A DNA stretch of 64,000 nt from Pseudomonas fluorescens (GTDB lineage Bacteria > Pseudomonadota > Gammaproteobacteria > Pseudomonadales > Pseudomonadaceae), in assembly GCF_900636825.1 (NCBI RefSeq), contig NZ_LR134318.1, forward strand, positions 1,149,501 through 1,213,500. The letters are read 5' to 3'. The position numbers and the translations under genes are program-made. Shown piece by piece: positions 21,518 through 31,210 of the stretch (the stretch's first letter is position 1; each line of letters starts with the position of its first letter). The notes below the pieces were generated by a model that was given only the letters and a program-made list of their open reading frames with translations, had not been told where the DNA came from and searched no databases.

Positions 21518-22264
21518 GTGACCAGCAGCAATCGCATTCTTCTTGGTGTGAACATCGACCATGTCGCCACCCTGCGTCAGGCCCGTGGCACGCGCTACCC
21601 GGATCCGGTCAAGGCGGCGCTGGATGCAGAAGAGGCGGGCGCCGACGGCATCACCGTGCACCTGCGCGAAGACCGTCGACACATTCAGGAGCGCGATGTA
21701 TTGCTGCTCAAGGATGTGCTGCAAACCCGCATGAACTTCGAGATGGGCGTCACCGAAGAAATGATGGCGTTCGCCGAGCGCATCCGCCCGGCGCACATCT
21801 GTCTGGTGCCGGAAACCCGTCAGGAACTGACCACCGAGGGCGGTCTGGATGTGGCGGGGCAGGAAGAGCGAATCAAGGCTGCGGTCGAGCGCCTGTCAAA
21901 AATCGGCAGTGAAGTGTCGTTGTTCATTGATGCTGATGAGCGTCAGATCGCTGCGTCCAGGCGCGTCGGAGCTCCAGCCATCGAGCTGCACACCGGACGT
22001 TATGCCGATGCCGAAACCCCGGCCGAAGTGGCTGAAGAGTTGAAGCGCGTTGCCGATGGCGTGGCGTTTGGACTGGCGCAGGGGCTGATCGTCAACGCCG
22101 GGCACGGTTTGCATTACCACAACGTGGAAGCCGTTGCGGCGATCAAGGGCATCAACGAACTGAACATCGGCCATGCGCTGGTGGCACATGCTTTGTTCGT
22201 GGGCTTCAAATCTGCTGTGTCGGAAATGAAAGCGCTTATTCTGGCTGCGGCTCTTAAGGGCTAA
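21518..22264 (+). CDS. pdxJ: Pyridoxine 5'-phosphate synthase
   Basis: 248 residues, beginning [24 protein letters not shown], the PdxJ signature, with LREDRRHI and [11 protein letters not shown]. The TIM-barrel enzyme condenses 1-deoxyxylulose 5-phosphate with 3-amino-2-oxopropyl phosphate to pyridoxine 5'-phosphate. The GTG at 21518 was chosen: CAGGAG lies upstream and the product matches family length. It ends the rnc-era-recO-pdxJ unit. Confidence 0.96.
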   Translation: MTSSNRILLGVNIDHVATLRQARGTRYPDPVKAALDAEEAGADGITVHLREDRRHIQERDVLLLKDVLQTRMNFEMGVTEEMMAFAERIRPAHICLVPETRQELTTEGGLDVAGQEERIKAAVERLSKIGSEVSLFIDADERQIAASRRVGAPAIELHTGRYADAETPAEVAEELKRVADGVAFGLAQGLIVNAGHGLHYHNVEAVAAIKGINELNIGHALVAHALFVGFKSAVSEMKALILAAALKG

Positions 22265-22345
22265 GATCAAAAGATCGCAGCCTTCGGCAGCTCCTACAGG
22301 TGTACACATAACCCTGTAGGAGCTGCCGAAGGCTGCGATCTTTTG
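22265..22345. repeat. REPIN (inward type) between convergent pdxJ and mltF
   Basis: Left arm AAAGATCGCAGCCTTCGGC and right arm GCCGAAGGCTGCGATCTTT. It starts at the base after the pdxJ stop codon and ends 3 bp before the mltF stop codon, so it fills the whole gap. Confidence 0.88.
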
Positions 22346-22348
22346 CTG

Positions 22349-24094
<1,746 letters not shown>

Positions 24095-27000
24095 ATGTTG
24101 ATCCTGCGCGGCGCTCCTGCCCTTTCTGCCTTTCGCCACAGCAAACTCCTTGAGCAACTGAGCCAGAAGGTTCCAGCTGTCAGTGGCCTGTATGCTGAAT
24201 TCGCTCACTTCGCCGAAGTCACCGGCGTCCTGACCGGCGACGAACAGCAGGTGCTTGCGCGCCTTCTGAAGTACGGCCCAAGTGTTCCGGTTCAAGAGCC
24301 GACCGGCCGTCTGTTTCTGGTGTTGCCGCGTTTCGGCACCATCTCGCCATGGTCGAGCAAGGCCAGCGACATCGCCCGCAACTGCGGCCTGAGCAAGATC
24401 CAGCGCCTGGAACGCGGTATCGCCTTCTATGTTGCAGGGCAGTTCAGCGAAGCCGAAGCGCAGCAGATCGCTGACGTTCTGCACGACCGCATGACGCAGA
24501 TCGTGCTGGGCGACCTCGAGCAGGCCGCCGGTCTGTTCAGCCACGCCGAGCCGAAGCCGCTGACCGCGATCGACATCCTCGGTGGCGGCCGCGCCGCACT
24601 GGAAAAGGCCAATACCGAGCTGGGCCTGGCCCTGGCCGAAGACGAAATCGACTACCTGGTCAACGCCTTCAACGGTCTCAAGCGCAACCCGCACGACATC
24701 GAACTGATGATGTTCGCCCAGGCCAACTCCGAGCACTGCCGTCACAAGATCTTCAACGCCAGTTGGGATATTGATGGCCAGAGCCAGGAAAAAAGCCTGT
24801 TCGGCATGATCAAGAACACCTATCAGATGCACAGCGAAGGCGTGCTGTCCGCTTATAAGGACAACGCCTCGGTGATCGTCGGCAACGTTGCCGGGCGCTT
24901 CTTCCCGGATCCGCAAACCCGCCAGTACGGCGCGGTGCAGGAGCCGGTGCACATTCTGATGAAGGTTGAAACCCACAACCACCCGACTGCGATCGCTCCG
25001 TTCCCGGGCGCGTCGACCGGTTCCGGCGGCGAAATCCGCGACGAAGGTGCAACCGGTCGTGGCGCCAAGCCCAAGGCTGGCCTGACCGGTTTCACCGTGT
25101 CGAACCTGCAGATCCCCGGCTTCGAGCAGCCGTGGGAAGTACCGTACGGCAAGCCTGAGCGCATCGTTACCGCACTGGACATCATGATCGAAGGCCCGCT
25201 CGGCGGCGCCGCGTTCAACAACGAATTCGGTCGTCCGGCCCTGACTGGCTACTTCCGTACTTTCGAACAAGCGATCAGCACGCCGCACGGTGACGAAGTG
25301 CGCGGTTACCACAAGCCGATCATGCTCGCTGGCGGCATGGGCAACATCCGCGAAGAACACGTCAAGAAAGGCGAGATCGTTGTCGGCTCCAAGCTGATCG
25401 TTCTCGGCGGCCCGGCCATGTTGATCGGTCTGGGCGGCGGCGCGGCTTCGTCGATGGCAACCGGCACCAGTTCGGCGGATCTGGACTTTGCGTCCGTGCA
25501 GCGCGAAAACCCTGAGATGGAGCGCCGCTGCCAGGAAGTCATCGACCGTTGCTGGCAGCTGGGCGACAAGAATCCGATCAGCTTCATCCACGACGTCGGC
25601 GCGGGCGGTCTGTCCAATGCCTTCCCGGAACTGGTCAATGACGGCGAGCGCGGTGGCCGTTTCGAACTGCGCAACATTCCCAATGACGAGCCGGGCATGG
25701 CCCCGCACGAAATCTGGTCCAACGAATCCCAGGAGCGTTACGTTCTGGCGGTCGGCCCGGAAGATTTCGAGCGCTTCCAGGCGATCTGCGAACGCGAGCG
25801 TTGCCCGTTTGCCGTAGTCGGCGAGGCGACTGCTGAGCCGCAACTGACCGTGACCGATAGCCACTTCGGCAACAACCCGGTGGACATGCCGCTGGAAGTA
25901 TTGCTGGGCAAAGCGCCGCGCATGCACCGTTCGGTGGTTCGCGAAGCTGAACTGGGCGATGACTTCGATCCGTCGAACCTCGACATCACCGAATCCATCG
26001 AACGCGTTCTGCATCACCCGGCCGTGGCGAGCAAGAGCTTCCTGATTACCATCGGCGACCGCACCATCACCGGCCTCGTTGCCCGTGACCAAATGGTCGG
26101 CCCATGGCAGGTGCCGGTGGCCGACGTTGCCGTCACCGCCACCAGCTTCGATGTCTACACCGGTGAAGCGATGGCGATGGGCGAGCGCACTCCGCTGGCA
26201 CTGCTCGACGCTCCGGCGTCGGGCCGCATGGCCATCGGCGAAACCCTGACCAACATCGCCGCGTCGCGCATCAACAAGCTCTCCGACATCAAACTGTCGG
26301 CGAACTGGATGTCGGCCGCTGGCCACCCCGGCGAAGACGCGCGTCTGTATGACACAGTGAAAGCGGTCGGCATGGAGCTGTGCCCTGAGCTGGGCATCAC
26401 CATTCCGGTTGGCAAGGACTCGATGTCCATGGCCACGCGCTGGAACGATAACGGCGAAGACAAGACCGTAACCTCGCCGATGTCGCTGATCGTGACCGGT
26501 TTCGCGCCAGTGGCTGACATCCGTCAGACCCTGACCCCGGAACTGCGCATGGACAAGGGCACCACCGACCTGATCCTGATCGACCTCGGTCGCGGGCAGA
26601 ACCGCATGGGTGCGTCGATCCTCGCGCAAGTCCACGGCAAACTCGGCAAGCATGCGCCGGACGTCGATGATGCTGAAGACCTGAAAGCCTTCTTCGCGGT
26701 GATCCAGGGCCTCAACGCCGACGGTCACTTGCTGGCTTACCACGACCGCTCCGACGGCGGTCTGCTGACCTCCGTGGTGGAAATGGCCTTCGCCGGCCAC
26801 TGCGGCCTGAGCCTGAATCTGGACAGCGTTGCCGAATCCGCCTCGGAGATCGCCGCAATCCTGTTCAACGAAGAACTCGGTGCCGTCATCCAGGTTCGTC
26901 AGGACGCCACGCCCGACATCCTCGCGCAATTCAGTGCTGCTGGTCTGGGCGACTGCGTGTCGGTGATCGGTCAGCCGATCAACAATGGCCAGATCAACAT

Positions 27001-27991
27001 CACCTTCAACGGTGACACCGTGTTCGAAGGTCAGCGTCGTCTGCTGCAACGTCAGTGGGCCGAGACCAGCTATCAGATCCAGCGTCTGCGCGACAACGCC
27101 GACTGCGCCGAACAAGAGTTCGACGCGCTGCTGGAAGAAGACAACCCGGGCCTGAGCGTCAAGCTCAGCTACGACGTCAACCAGGACATCGCCGCGCCTT
27201 ATATCAAAAAAGGCATCCGCCCACAGGTTGCCGTGCTGCGTGAGCAGGGCGTCAACGGTCAGGTCGAGATGGCGGCGGCATTCGACCGCGCCGGTTTCAG
27301 CGCGATCGATGTGCACATGAGCGATATTCTTGCTGGCCGCGTCGACCTGAACGAGTTCAAAGGTCTGGTGGCGTGCGGTGGTTTCTCCTACGGCGACGTC
27401 CTCGGCGCTGGTGAAGGCTGGGCCAAGTCGGCACTGTTCAACAGCCGCGCCCGCGATGCGTTCCAGGGTTTCTTCGAGCGTAACGACAGTTTCACCCTTG
27501 GCGTTTGCAACGGTTGCCAGATGATGTCCAACCTGCACGAGCTGATTCCGGGCAGCGAGTTCTGGCCGCACTTCGTGCGCAACCGCTCCGAGCAGTTCGA
27601 AGCGCGGGTGGCGATGGTGCAGATCCAGGAATCGAACTCGATCTTCCTGCAGGGCATGGCCGGTTCGCGCATGCCGATCGCTATCGCCCACGGTGAAGGA
27701 CACGCCGAATTCGCCAGCGAAGAAGCACTGCTGGAAGCAGATCTGTCCGGTTGCGTGGCGATGCGTTTCGTCGACAACCACGGCAAGGTCACCGAGGCAT
27801 ATCCGGCCAACCCGAACGGTTCGCCGCGCGGGATTACCGGTCTCACCAGCCGTGACGGTCGCGTGACGATCATGATGCCGCACCCGGAGCGGGTGTTCCG
27901 CGCGGTGCAGAACTCGTGGCGCTCGGAAGACTGGAACGAGGACGCACCTTGGATGCGTATGTTCCGTAACGCGCGTGTGTGGGTTAACTAA
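24095..27991 (+). CDS. purL: Phosphoribosylformylglycinamidine synthase (single-chain PurL)
   Basis: 1298 residues, the large single-chain form of Gram-negatives. An N-terminal PurS-like segment, a linker and two AIR-synthase-type halves are followed by a C-terminal class I glutamine amidotransferase with the nucleophile at about Cys1138 in [10 protein letters not shown] and a His/Glu pair in AHGEGH. It converts FGAR, ATP and glutamine to FGAM in purine synthesis; ammonia passes through an internal channel. It is followed 5 bp later by a YqfO-like gene. Confidence 0.97.
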   Translation: MLILRGAPALSAFRHSKLLEQLSQKVPAVSGLYAEFAHFAEVTGVLTGDEQQVLARLLKYGPSVPVQEPTGRLFLVLPRFGTISPWSSKASDIARNCGLSKIQRLERGIAFYVAGQFSEAEAQQIADVLHDRMTQIVLGDLEQAAGLFSHAEPKPLTAIDILGGGRAALEKANTELGLALAEDEIDYLVNAFNGLKRNPHDIELMMFAQANSEHCRHKIFNASWDIDGQSQEKSLFGMIKNTYQMHSEGVLSAYKDNASVIVGNVAGRFFPDPQTRQYGAVQEPVHILMKVETHNHPTAIAPFPGASTGSGGEIRDEGATGRGAKPKAGLTGFTVSNLQIPGFEQPWEVPYGKPERIVTALDIMIEGPLGGAAFNNEFGRPALTGYFRTFEQAISTPHGDEVRGYHKPIMLAGGMGNIREEHVKKGEIVVGSKLIVLGGPAMLIGLGGGAASSMATGTSSADLDFASVQRENPEMERRCQEVIDRCWQLGDKNPISFIHDVGAGGLSNAFPELVNDGERGGRFELRNIPNDEPGMAPHEIWSNESQERYVLAVGPEDFERFQAICERERCPFAVVGEATAEPQLTVTDSHFGNNPVDMPLEVLLGKAPRMHRSVVREAELGDDFDPSNLDITESIERVLHHPAVASKSFLITIGDRTITGLVARDQMVGPWQVPVADVAVTATSFDVYTGEAMAMGERTPLALLDAPASGRMAIGETLTNIAASRINKLSDIKLSANWMSAAGHPGEDARLYDTVKAVGMELCPELGITIPVGKDSMSMATRWNDNGEDKTVTSPMSLIVTGFAPVADIRQTLTPELRMDKGTTDLILIDLGRGQNRMGASILAQVHGKLGKHAPDVDDAEDLKAFFAVIQGLNADGHLLAYHDRSDGGLLTSVVEMAFAGHCGLSLNLDSVAESASEIAAILFNEELGAVIQVRQDATPDILAQFSAAGLGDCVSVIGQPINNGQINITFNGDTVFEGQRRLLQRQWAETSYQIQRLRDNADCAEQEFDALLEEDNPGLSVKLSYDVNQDIAAPYIKKGIRPQVAVLREQGVNGQVEMAAAFDRAGFSAIDVHMSDILAGRVDLNEFKGLVACGGFSYGDVLGAGEGWAKSALFNSRARDAFQGFFERNDSFTLGVCNGCQMMSNLHELIPGSEFWPHFVRNRSEQFEARVAMVQIQESNSIFLQGMAGSRMPIAIAHGEGHAEFASEEALLEADLSGCVAMRFVDNHGKVTEAYPANPNGSPRGITGLTSRDGRVTIMMPHPERVFRAVQNSWRSEDWNEDAPWMRMFRNARVWVN

Positions 27992-27996
27992 GCGTC

Positions 27997-28308
27997 GTGT
28001 ACAAGCTCGGGTTTTTTGTTCCTGACAGTCATGTCGAGGTGGTCAAGAACGCTGTGTTCGCTGCGGGTGGTGGGCGGATTGGTGACTATGACCACTGTGC
28101 GTGGCAGGTGCTTGGATCTGGTCAGTTTCGGCCATTGGACGGCAGTCAGCCGTTTATTGGTGAGGCGGGGCAGGTTGAGCGGGTCGAGGAGTGGAAGGTT
28201 GAGCTTGTGGTGGCGGATGAGTTGATTGTTGCTGTTGTGGCGGCTTTCAAGTTGAGTCATCCCTACGAAACACCGGCTTATGAGGTGTGGCGGTTGGAAG
28301 ATTTCTGA
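27997..28308 (+). CDS. YqfO/Nif3-insert-like small protein
   Basis: 103 residues with a GTG start: MYKLGFFVPDSHVEVVKNAVFAAGGGRIGDYDHCAW, ending SHPYETPAYEVWRLEDF. This is the CutA/PII-like domain found alone or inserted into Nif3/YqfO proteins; the GxIGxYxxC and HPYExPAY motifs are the family hallmarks. Its function is unproven. It follows purL by 5 bp and precedes a terminator, so it is probably the second gene of the purL transcript. Codon use is visibly less GC-rich than that of purL. Confidence 0.82.
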   Translation: MYKLGFFVPDSHVEVVKNAVFAAGGGRIGDYDHCAWQVLGSGQFRPLDGSQPFIGEAGQVERVEEWKVELVVADELIVAVVAAFKLSHPYETPAYEVWRLEDF

Positions 28309-28324
28309 TAACCGCTTATTACAA

Positions 28325-28360
28325 GAAACCCGCAGATGAGTGATTGTCTGCGGGTTTTTT
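28325..28360 (+). terminator. Rho-independent terminator after purL/yqfO-like
   Basis: AAACCCGCAGA pairs with TCTGCGGGTTT around a 10-nt loop, followed by TTTTTT. Confidence 0.92.
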
Positions 28361-28393
28361 GTTGCCCCGATTTTGTGGGTGATCTCGTTCCAC

Positions 28394-28425
28394 TGTGGGA
28401 GCTGGCTTGCCAGCGATGGCGCCCT
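28394..28425. repeat. REP of the GGGAGCTGGCTTGCCAGC class
   Basis: TGTGGGAGCTGGCTTGCCAGC contains the GCTGGC-TT-GCCAGC palindrome. It is a different REP class from the REPINs with TAGGAGCTGCCG arms. A solitary copy. Confidence 0.75.
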
Positions 28426-28472
28426 GACAGGCGGCCATGTTCTGGCTGACTGGGTGAATATCCGTTTCTTCG

Positions 28473-28735
28473 GTTGCTGCGGCTGACGGTTCCGCCCTTA
28501 CGGCGGGTCACCTTTCCAAACGCCGAAAAGGTAACCCAAAAGGCTTGCTCCAACGTTCGGCCCGCTCGCTGAGGCTCGGGGTCCCTTCGCTGCGGGATCG
28601 ATCCGGGCGCAGCGCCTCCGGTTTGCTTCGCTGCACCTCCTCTCGCTGTGTTCGACTTCGTCGAACGGTCGCTGCGCTCCCACGCCCGGATCGATCCCTC
28701 CACTCAGCCTCCCGACGTCGCCCGTGGATCAAGAT
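28473..28735. repeat. Inverted-repeat-rich 260-bp element, non-coding
   Basis: The segment has three nested or adjacent stems: GGGTCACCTTT/AAAGGTAACCC near 28506-28545 (one mismatch), GGGATCGATCCGGGCG (28594-28609) with its exact complement at 28683-28698, and GCGCAGCG with CGCTGCGC plus TTCGAC-TTC-GTCGAA inside. I recall similar sequence dispersed in many Pseudomonas genomes, where spurious small proteins are annotated on it. No frame here looks protein-like. Confidence 0.5.
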
Positions 28736-28766
28736 CAAAAGCGTTGTCGAGCTTGCGCTCATCCTG

Positions 28767-29090
28767 TGTAGGAGCTGCCAAAGGCTGCGATCTTGAGCTC
28801 ATCCTTTGTAGGAGCTGCCGCAGGCTGCGATCTTTTGATTTTGATTTTGTGGGAGCTGGCTTGCCAGCGAAGGCGGCCTGACAGCCGACCTGTTACTTGC
28901 AGATGTACTCAATCCAACTGTAGGAGTGAGCCTGCTCGCGATAGCAACCTCACAACCAACCAATCACCCGAAGACGTACTCAATCCCTGTGGGAGCTGGC
29001 TTGCCAGCGATGGCGGCCTGGCAGCCGACCAATCTCTGTCTGAATGCACCTTCTCCAACTGTGGGAGCCAGCCCTGCTGGCGATGGGGCC
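28767..29090. repeat. Cluster of at least six REP sequences of three classes
   Basis: REPs follow one another: TAGGAGCTGCC type at 28767-28795 and 28807-28840 (direct order); GGGAGCTGGCTTGCCAGC type at 28848-28880, 28988-29020 and a diverged copy at 29059-29090; a TAGGAGTGAGCCTGCTCGCGA type at 28918-28945. The spacers carry no gene. Confidence 0.75.
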
Positions 29091-29149
29091 AGTCCAGTCT
29101 CCAAGGAAATTAGATCTGTTTAAATCTGTGTCGAATTCGCCGAACCGTC

Positions 29150-29221
29150 CCACAAGGTTTTCAGGTTGTCCGTCGGACGCTCGCTCTCTAGTCTTTGCCT
29201 GTCGCTGGCAATTCAGCGACC
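29150..29221 (+). repeat. Conserved box, copy A (5' part of the structured leader)
   Basis: TTTTCAGGTTGTCC-TCGGA, then CTCTCTA and CTGGCAA-CAGCGA are shared, with few changes, with a second copy at 29954-30025. Copy A contains GTCC-GTC-GGAC and a perfect GTCGCTG/CAGCGAC hairpin at 29201-29220. On the minus strand both copies also keep a GQPE(N/K)LVG frame, so a coding relic is not excluded. Confidence 0.5.
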
Positions 29222-29430
29222 GGGCGTGAGATCCCCGGAAAGCTTGCAACTAGCGCCAACACTACGATAATTGGCGCCAGCTCAATCTGCTGCCTGTGTT
29301 ATGGCGGCTGTGTGCGGGCAGACTTCGGTCTGGCCGGTTGCCTGCTCCGGTGGATCTCACCCTGCACATAGCTGCCACCTCTTCGCCGCGTGAGATCCGG
29401 CGAACGATGGCATTCTCACTTGCAATAGCA
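29222..29430 (+). ncRNA. Candidate structured leader RNA with alternative pairings upstream of the DUF6124-like gene
   Basis: About 200 nt without a gene but full of exact complementarity. GTGAGATCC occurs at 29226-29234 and again at 29390-29398, and its complement GGATCTCAC at 29352-29360 can pair with either. Further stems are GCGCCAA/TTGGCGC (29253-29277), CAGAC-TTCG-GTCTG with a stable UUCG loop (29319-29332), GGTGG/CCACC (29349-29379) and TTCGCCG/CGGCGAA (29382-29404), whose 9-nt loop carries the third element. The layout resembles a switch or pseudoknot. It ends just before the GGAG of the gene at 29442. Confidence 0.5.
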
Positions 29431-29441
29431 GGAGTTGAATT

Positions 29442-29804
29442 TTGGACAAGCTAATACCAGATCCACCCCCCGAAACCACCACCCCACTCGAAGCCGCCAT
29501 CCACGCCGAAGACCTCGCCAAAAACCGCGAAGCCATCAAACGCGCCCTCGATTTCTACCTCAGCCCCGAACCCGCCAAACCGCGGCAACCGAGCACCATG
29601 TTCCTCGTCCACCCCGACGTCGACACCGAAAGCCTGCTCGCCCACGCTTGTGAATCGTTGGCTTCGGCAAATGCCATGGCAAGCAACTTCGCCACCGAGC
29701 TAGGCGGCCTGCAACGCAGCACCGCCCTGGCCATCCAGCAAATCATCATGCTCGCCGAACTTGCAGTAAACCGGGCACTGGATCGAGTCGATCCACAAAC
29801 CTGA
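29442..29804 (+). CDS. DUF6124-like Pseudomonas small protein
   Basis: 120 residues with a TTG start; GGAG at 29431-29434 is 7 bp upstream. It begins MDKLIPDPPPETTTP, then a charged helix, a linker, FLVHPDVDTESLLAHACESLASANAMASNFATEL and a C-terminal helix (LAIQQIIMLAELAVNRALDRVD). This matches my recollection of the DUF6124 family, small proteins of unknown function that occur in several copies per Pseudomonas genome. The structured leader just upstream suggests post-transcriptional control. No catalytic residue or membrane segment is seen. Confidence 0.7.
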   Translation: MDKLIPDPPPETTTPLEAAIHAEDLAKNREAIKRALDFYLSPEPAKPRQPSTMFLVHPDVDTESLLAHACESLASANAMASNFATELGGLQRSTALAIQQIIMLAELAVNRALDRVDPQT

Positions 29805-29831
29805 TTTATCAGGTTCACCGTATCATCGTTC

Positions 29832-29900
29832 GTCGCGAGCAAGCCCGCTCCCACATTTGAAATGCATGCTTTGTGGGAGGGGGCTTGCTCGCGAAAGCGT
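29832..29900. repeat. REPIN of the GCGAGCAAGCCCGCTCCCACA class
   Basis: CGCGAGCAAGCCCGCTCCCAC and, inverted, GTGGGAGGGGGCTTGCTCGCG separated by about 20 bp. Confidence 0.82.
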
Positions 29901-29953
29901 TTTCGCAGTTGTCGGAATACTTCCTGTACCTCATCAAATAACGGATTTTTCCT

Positions 29954-30025
29954 ACCAGTTTTTCAGGTTGTCCCTCGGAAGTTGCCTCTCTACCTTCGGT
30001 TGTCTCTGGCAAACAGCGAGCTCGC
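29954..30025 (+). repeat. Conserved box, copy B
   Basis: Second copy of the 29150-29221 box, about 70-75% alike by eye: TTTTCAGGTTGTCC, TCGGA, CTCTCTA, CTGGCAAACAGCGA. Its terminal hairpin is damaged by one mismatch, and the downstream switch-like part is absent. It lies 65 bp before the nucleotidyltransferase gene. Confidence 0.5.
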
Positions 30026-30090
30026 AAATAGACCGATTAACGGGATATTGCTCCTTTCGCTGAAGCCATCGACATGACTCAGAGGTTGAA

Positions 30091-30729
30091 ATGGAGCTAC
30101 TTCCCGTCGTCACACCCCGCATTGACACAAACACAGCGCTGGGGCGGGCCCTGGTATCGATGTTCAGGTCAGTCGAGGCGGAACTGATTCAAGAGAACTC
30201 AGCACCGGGAGCGGTGAAGGTCATTGTGTTTGGAGGATGCGCAGTTCACCTCTACACCCATCACCGCATATCGTTGGATGTCGACGCGGAAATCTATGAG
30301 GCATGCATTCCGGCAGGATTCGACTTGCGCACACTACTGGCGGAAGTGCCGGAGCCCTTTGTCGATGAGCTTTCTGCTCGAAAGATGGAGCTGAACTACG
30401 ACTTGCAGTACAACACAAGCTTTGGCCCGATTCATGAGGATTATTGGTCGCGAAGTATTCCCATGTCAGAGTTTTCGCTGGAGTCTCCTCTACACATCCA
30501 TATTGCTGCGCCCGTCGACATAGCCATTACAAAGCTGGGCAGGGCTACGGATCACGATATCGCAGACATCAATGCGCTTCTGAGGTGTGGGTTCATACTG
30601 ACCAGCGAGCTCCGGCGTCTGGCATTGCAGGCAATTGATGTATATGTTGGCAATAAAGCGCAACCGACCTCGGTTCTGAGCAACATATTGCAAGACTATC
30701 TGGAGAAAGCAGATGACGAAGCTGAATGA
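30091..30729 (+). CDS. Nucleotidyltransferase-fold protein (DUF6036/AbiEii-like), putative toxin
   Basis: 212 residues. VIVFGGCAVHLYTHHRISLDVDAEIYE (residues 44-70) has the Gly-Gly and the R-x-S-x-D-x-D arrangement (Arg59, Ser61, Asp63, Asp65) of minimal nucleotidyltransferases. PVDIAITKLGRATDHDIADI (141-160) supplies the Lys148 and Asp-rich helix typical of DUF6036/AbiEii proteins. Such proteins are toxins of type IV-like or nucleotidyltransferase toxin-antitoxin and phage-defence systems; that role is inferred. Its end overlaps the next gene by 17 bp. GC content is lower than that of the flanking core genes. Confidence 0.65.
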   Translation: MELLPVVTPRIDTNTALGRALVSMFRSVEAELIQENSAPGAVKVIVFGGCAVHLYTHHRISLDVDAEIYEACIPAGFDLRTLLAEVPEPFVDELSARKMELNYDLQYNTSFGPIHEDYWSRSIPMSEFSLESPLHIHIAAPVDIAITKLGRATDHDIADINALLRCGFILTSELRRLALQAIDVYVGNKAQPTSVLSNILQDYLEKADDEAE

Positions 30730-31159
30730 CGCTCACGTTCTCTCATCCGCGTTGGACACCCTCGTTAGAAGTCCTCTGAATCAGGCCGATGACGTTGCAC
30801 TCGTGAATGCTGCGAAAGAGGTCTGGTACTCGGATTCAAATGTCGAAAGCGAAGTTAAGGCCTTTTTGAAGCGTCACAGTGATGATATTGAACGCCGGCG
30901 CGCTGCCTATTTGCTGGAGCGATTTACGCGATTCTCGTGTGTCTCTGATACCCGCGTATTGGAAACGCTTCATGCGTTGGAGCTTTTCGCACACTCGACG
31001 CCGAAGCAGGATGTTGAGCCCCAAACGAAGGTTTCATTACGCAATCGCAAAGATGAGTTGGCCATTTCCTGGGGATTAGCAGAAAGCCTGGGATTAAAGG
31101 TTCAAACGCTGATGCCATTTCAGACCCGCCATTACCAAGCGGAACAGCATTCATCCTGA
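30713..31159 (+). CDS. Unrecognised partner gene of the nucleotidyltransferase
   Basis: 148 residues that I do not recognise. The composition is soluble and mostly helical: an Asp/Ala-rich N-terminal half (DDVALVNAAKEVWYSDSNVESEVKAFLKRHSDDIERRRAAYLLERF), then a less ordered C-terminal part ending QTRHYQAEQHSS. No HTH, zinc or membrane motif is evident. It overlaps the upstream gene by 17 bp, and GAGAAAG upstream could serve as its ribosome site. The overlap and shared terminator suggest an antitoxin or accessory role; this is inference. Confidence 0.6.
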   Translation: MTKLNDAHVLSSALDTLVRSPLNQADDVALVNAAKEVWYSDSNVESEVKAFLKRHSDDIERRRAAYLLERFTRFSCVSDTRVLETLHALELFAHSTPKQDVEPQTKVSLRNRKDELAISWGLAESLGLKVQTLMPFQTRHYQAEQHSS

Positions 31160-31173
31160 ACCGAATCCATCGG

Positions 31174-31206
31174 CAAAAAAAACCAGCCTAAGCCGGTTTT
31201 TTTGTT
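31174..31206. terminator. Bidirectional terminator between the nucleotidyltransferase pair and nagE
   Basis: AAAAAAACC-A-GC and GC-C-GGTTTTTTT with a 4-nt loop. A/T runs on both sides let it serve the convergent nagE on the minus strand as well. Confidence 0.8.
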
Positions 31207-31210
31207 TCGA

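Noticed and set aside
28545..28881. Small protein frames across the inverted-repeat element
   Set aside because: Arg/Ser-rich, contradictory on both strands, and lying on palindromic DNA.
29862..30077. A 71-codon plus-strand gene over box B
   Set aside because: It starts inside a REPIN arm, is Ser/Arg/Leu-rich, and the conserved part is better explained as an RNA or minus-strand relic.
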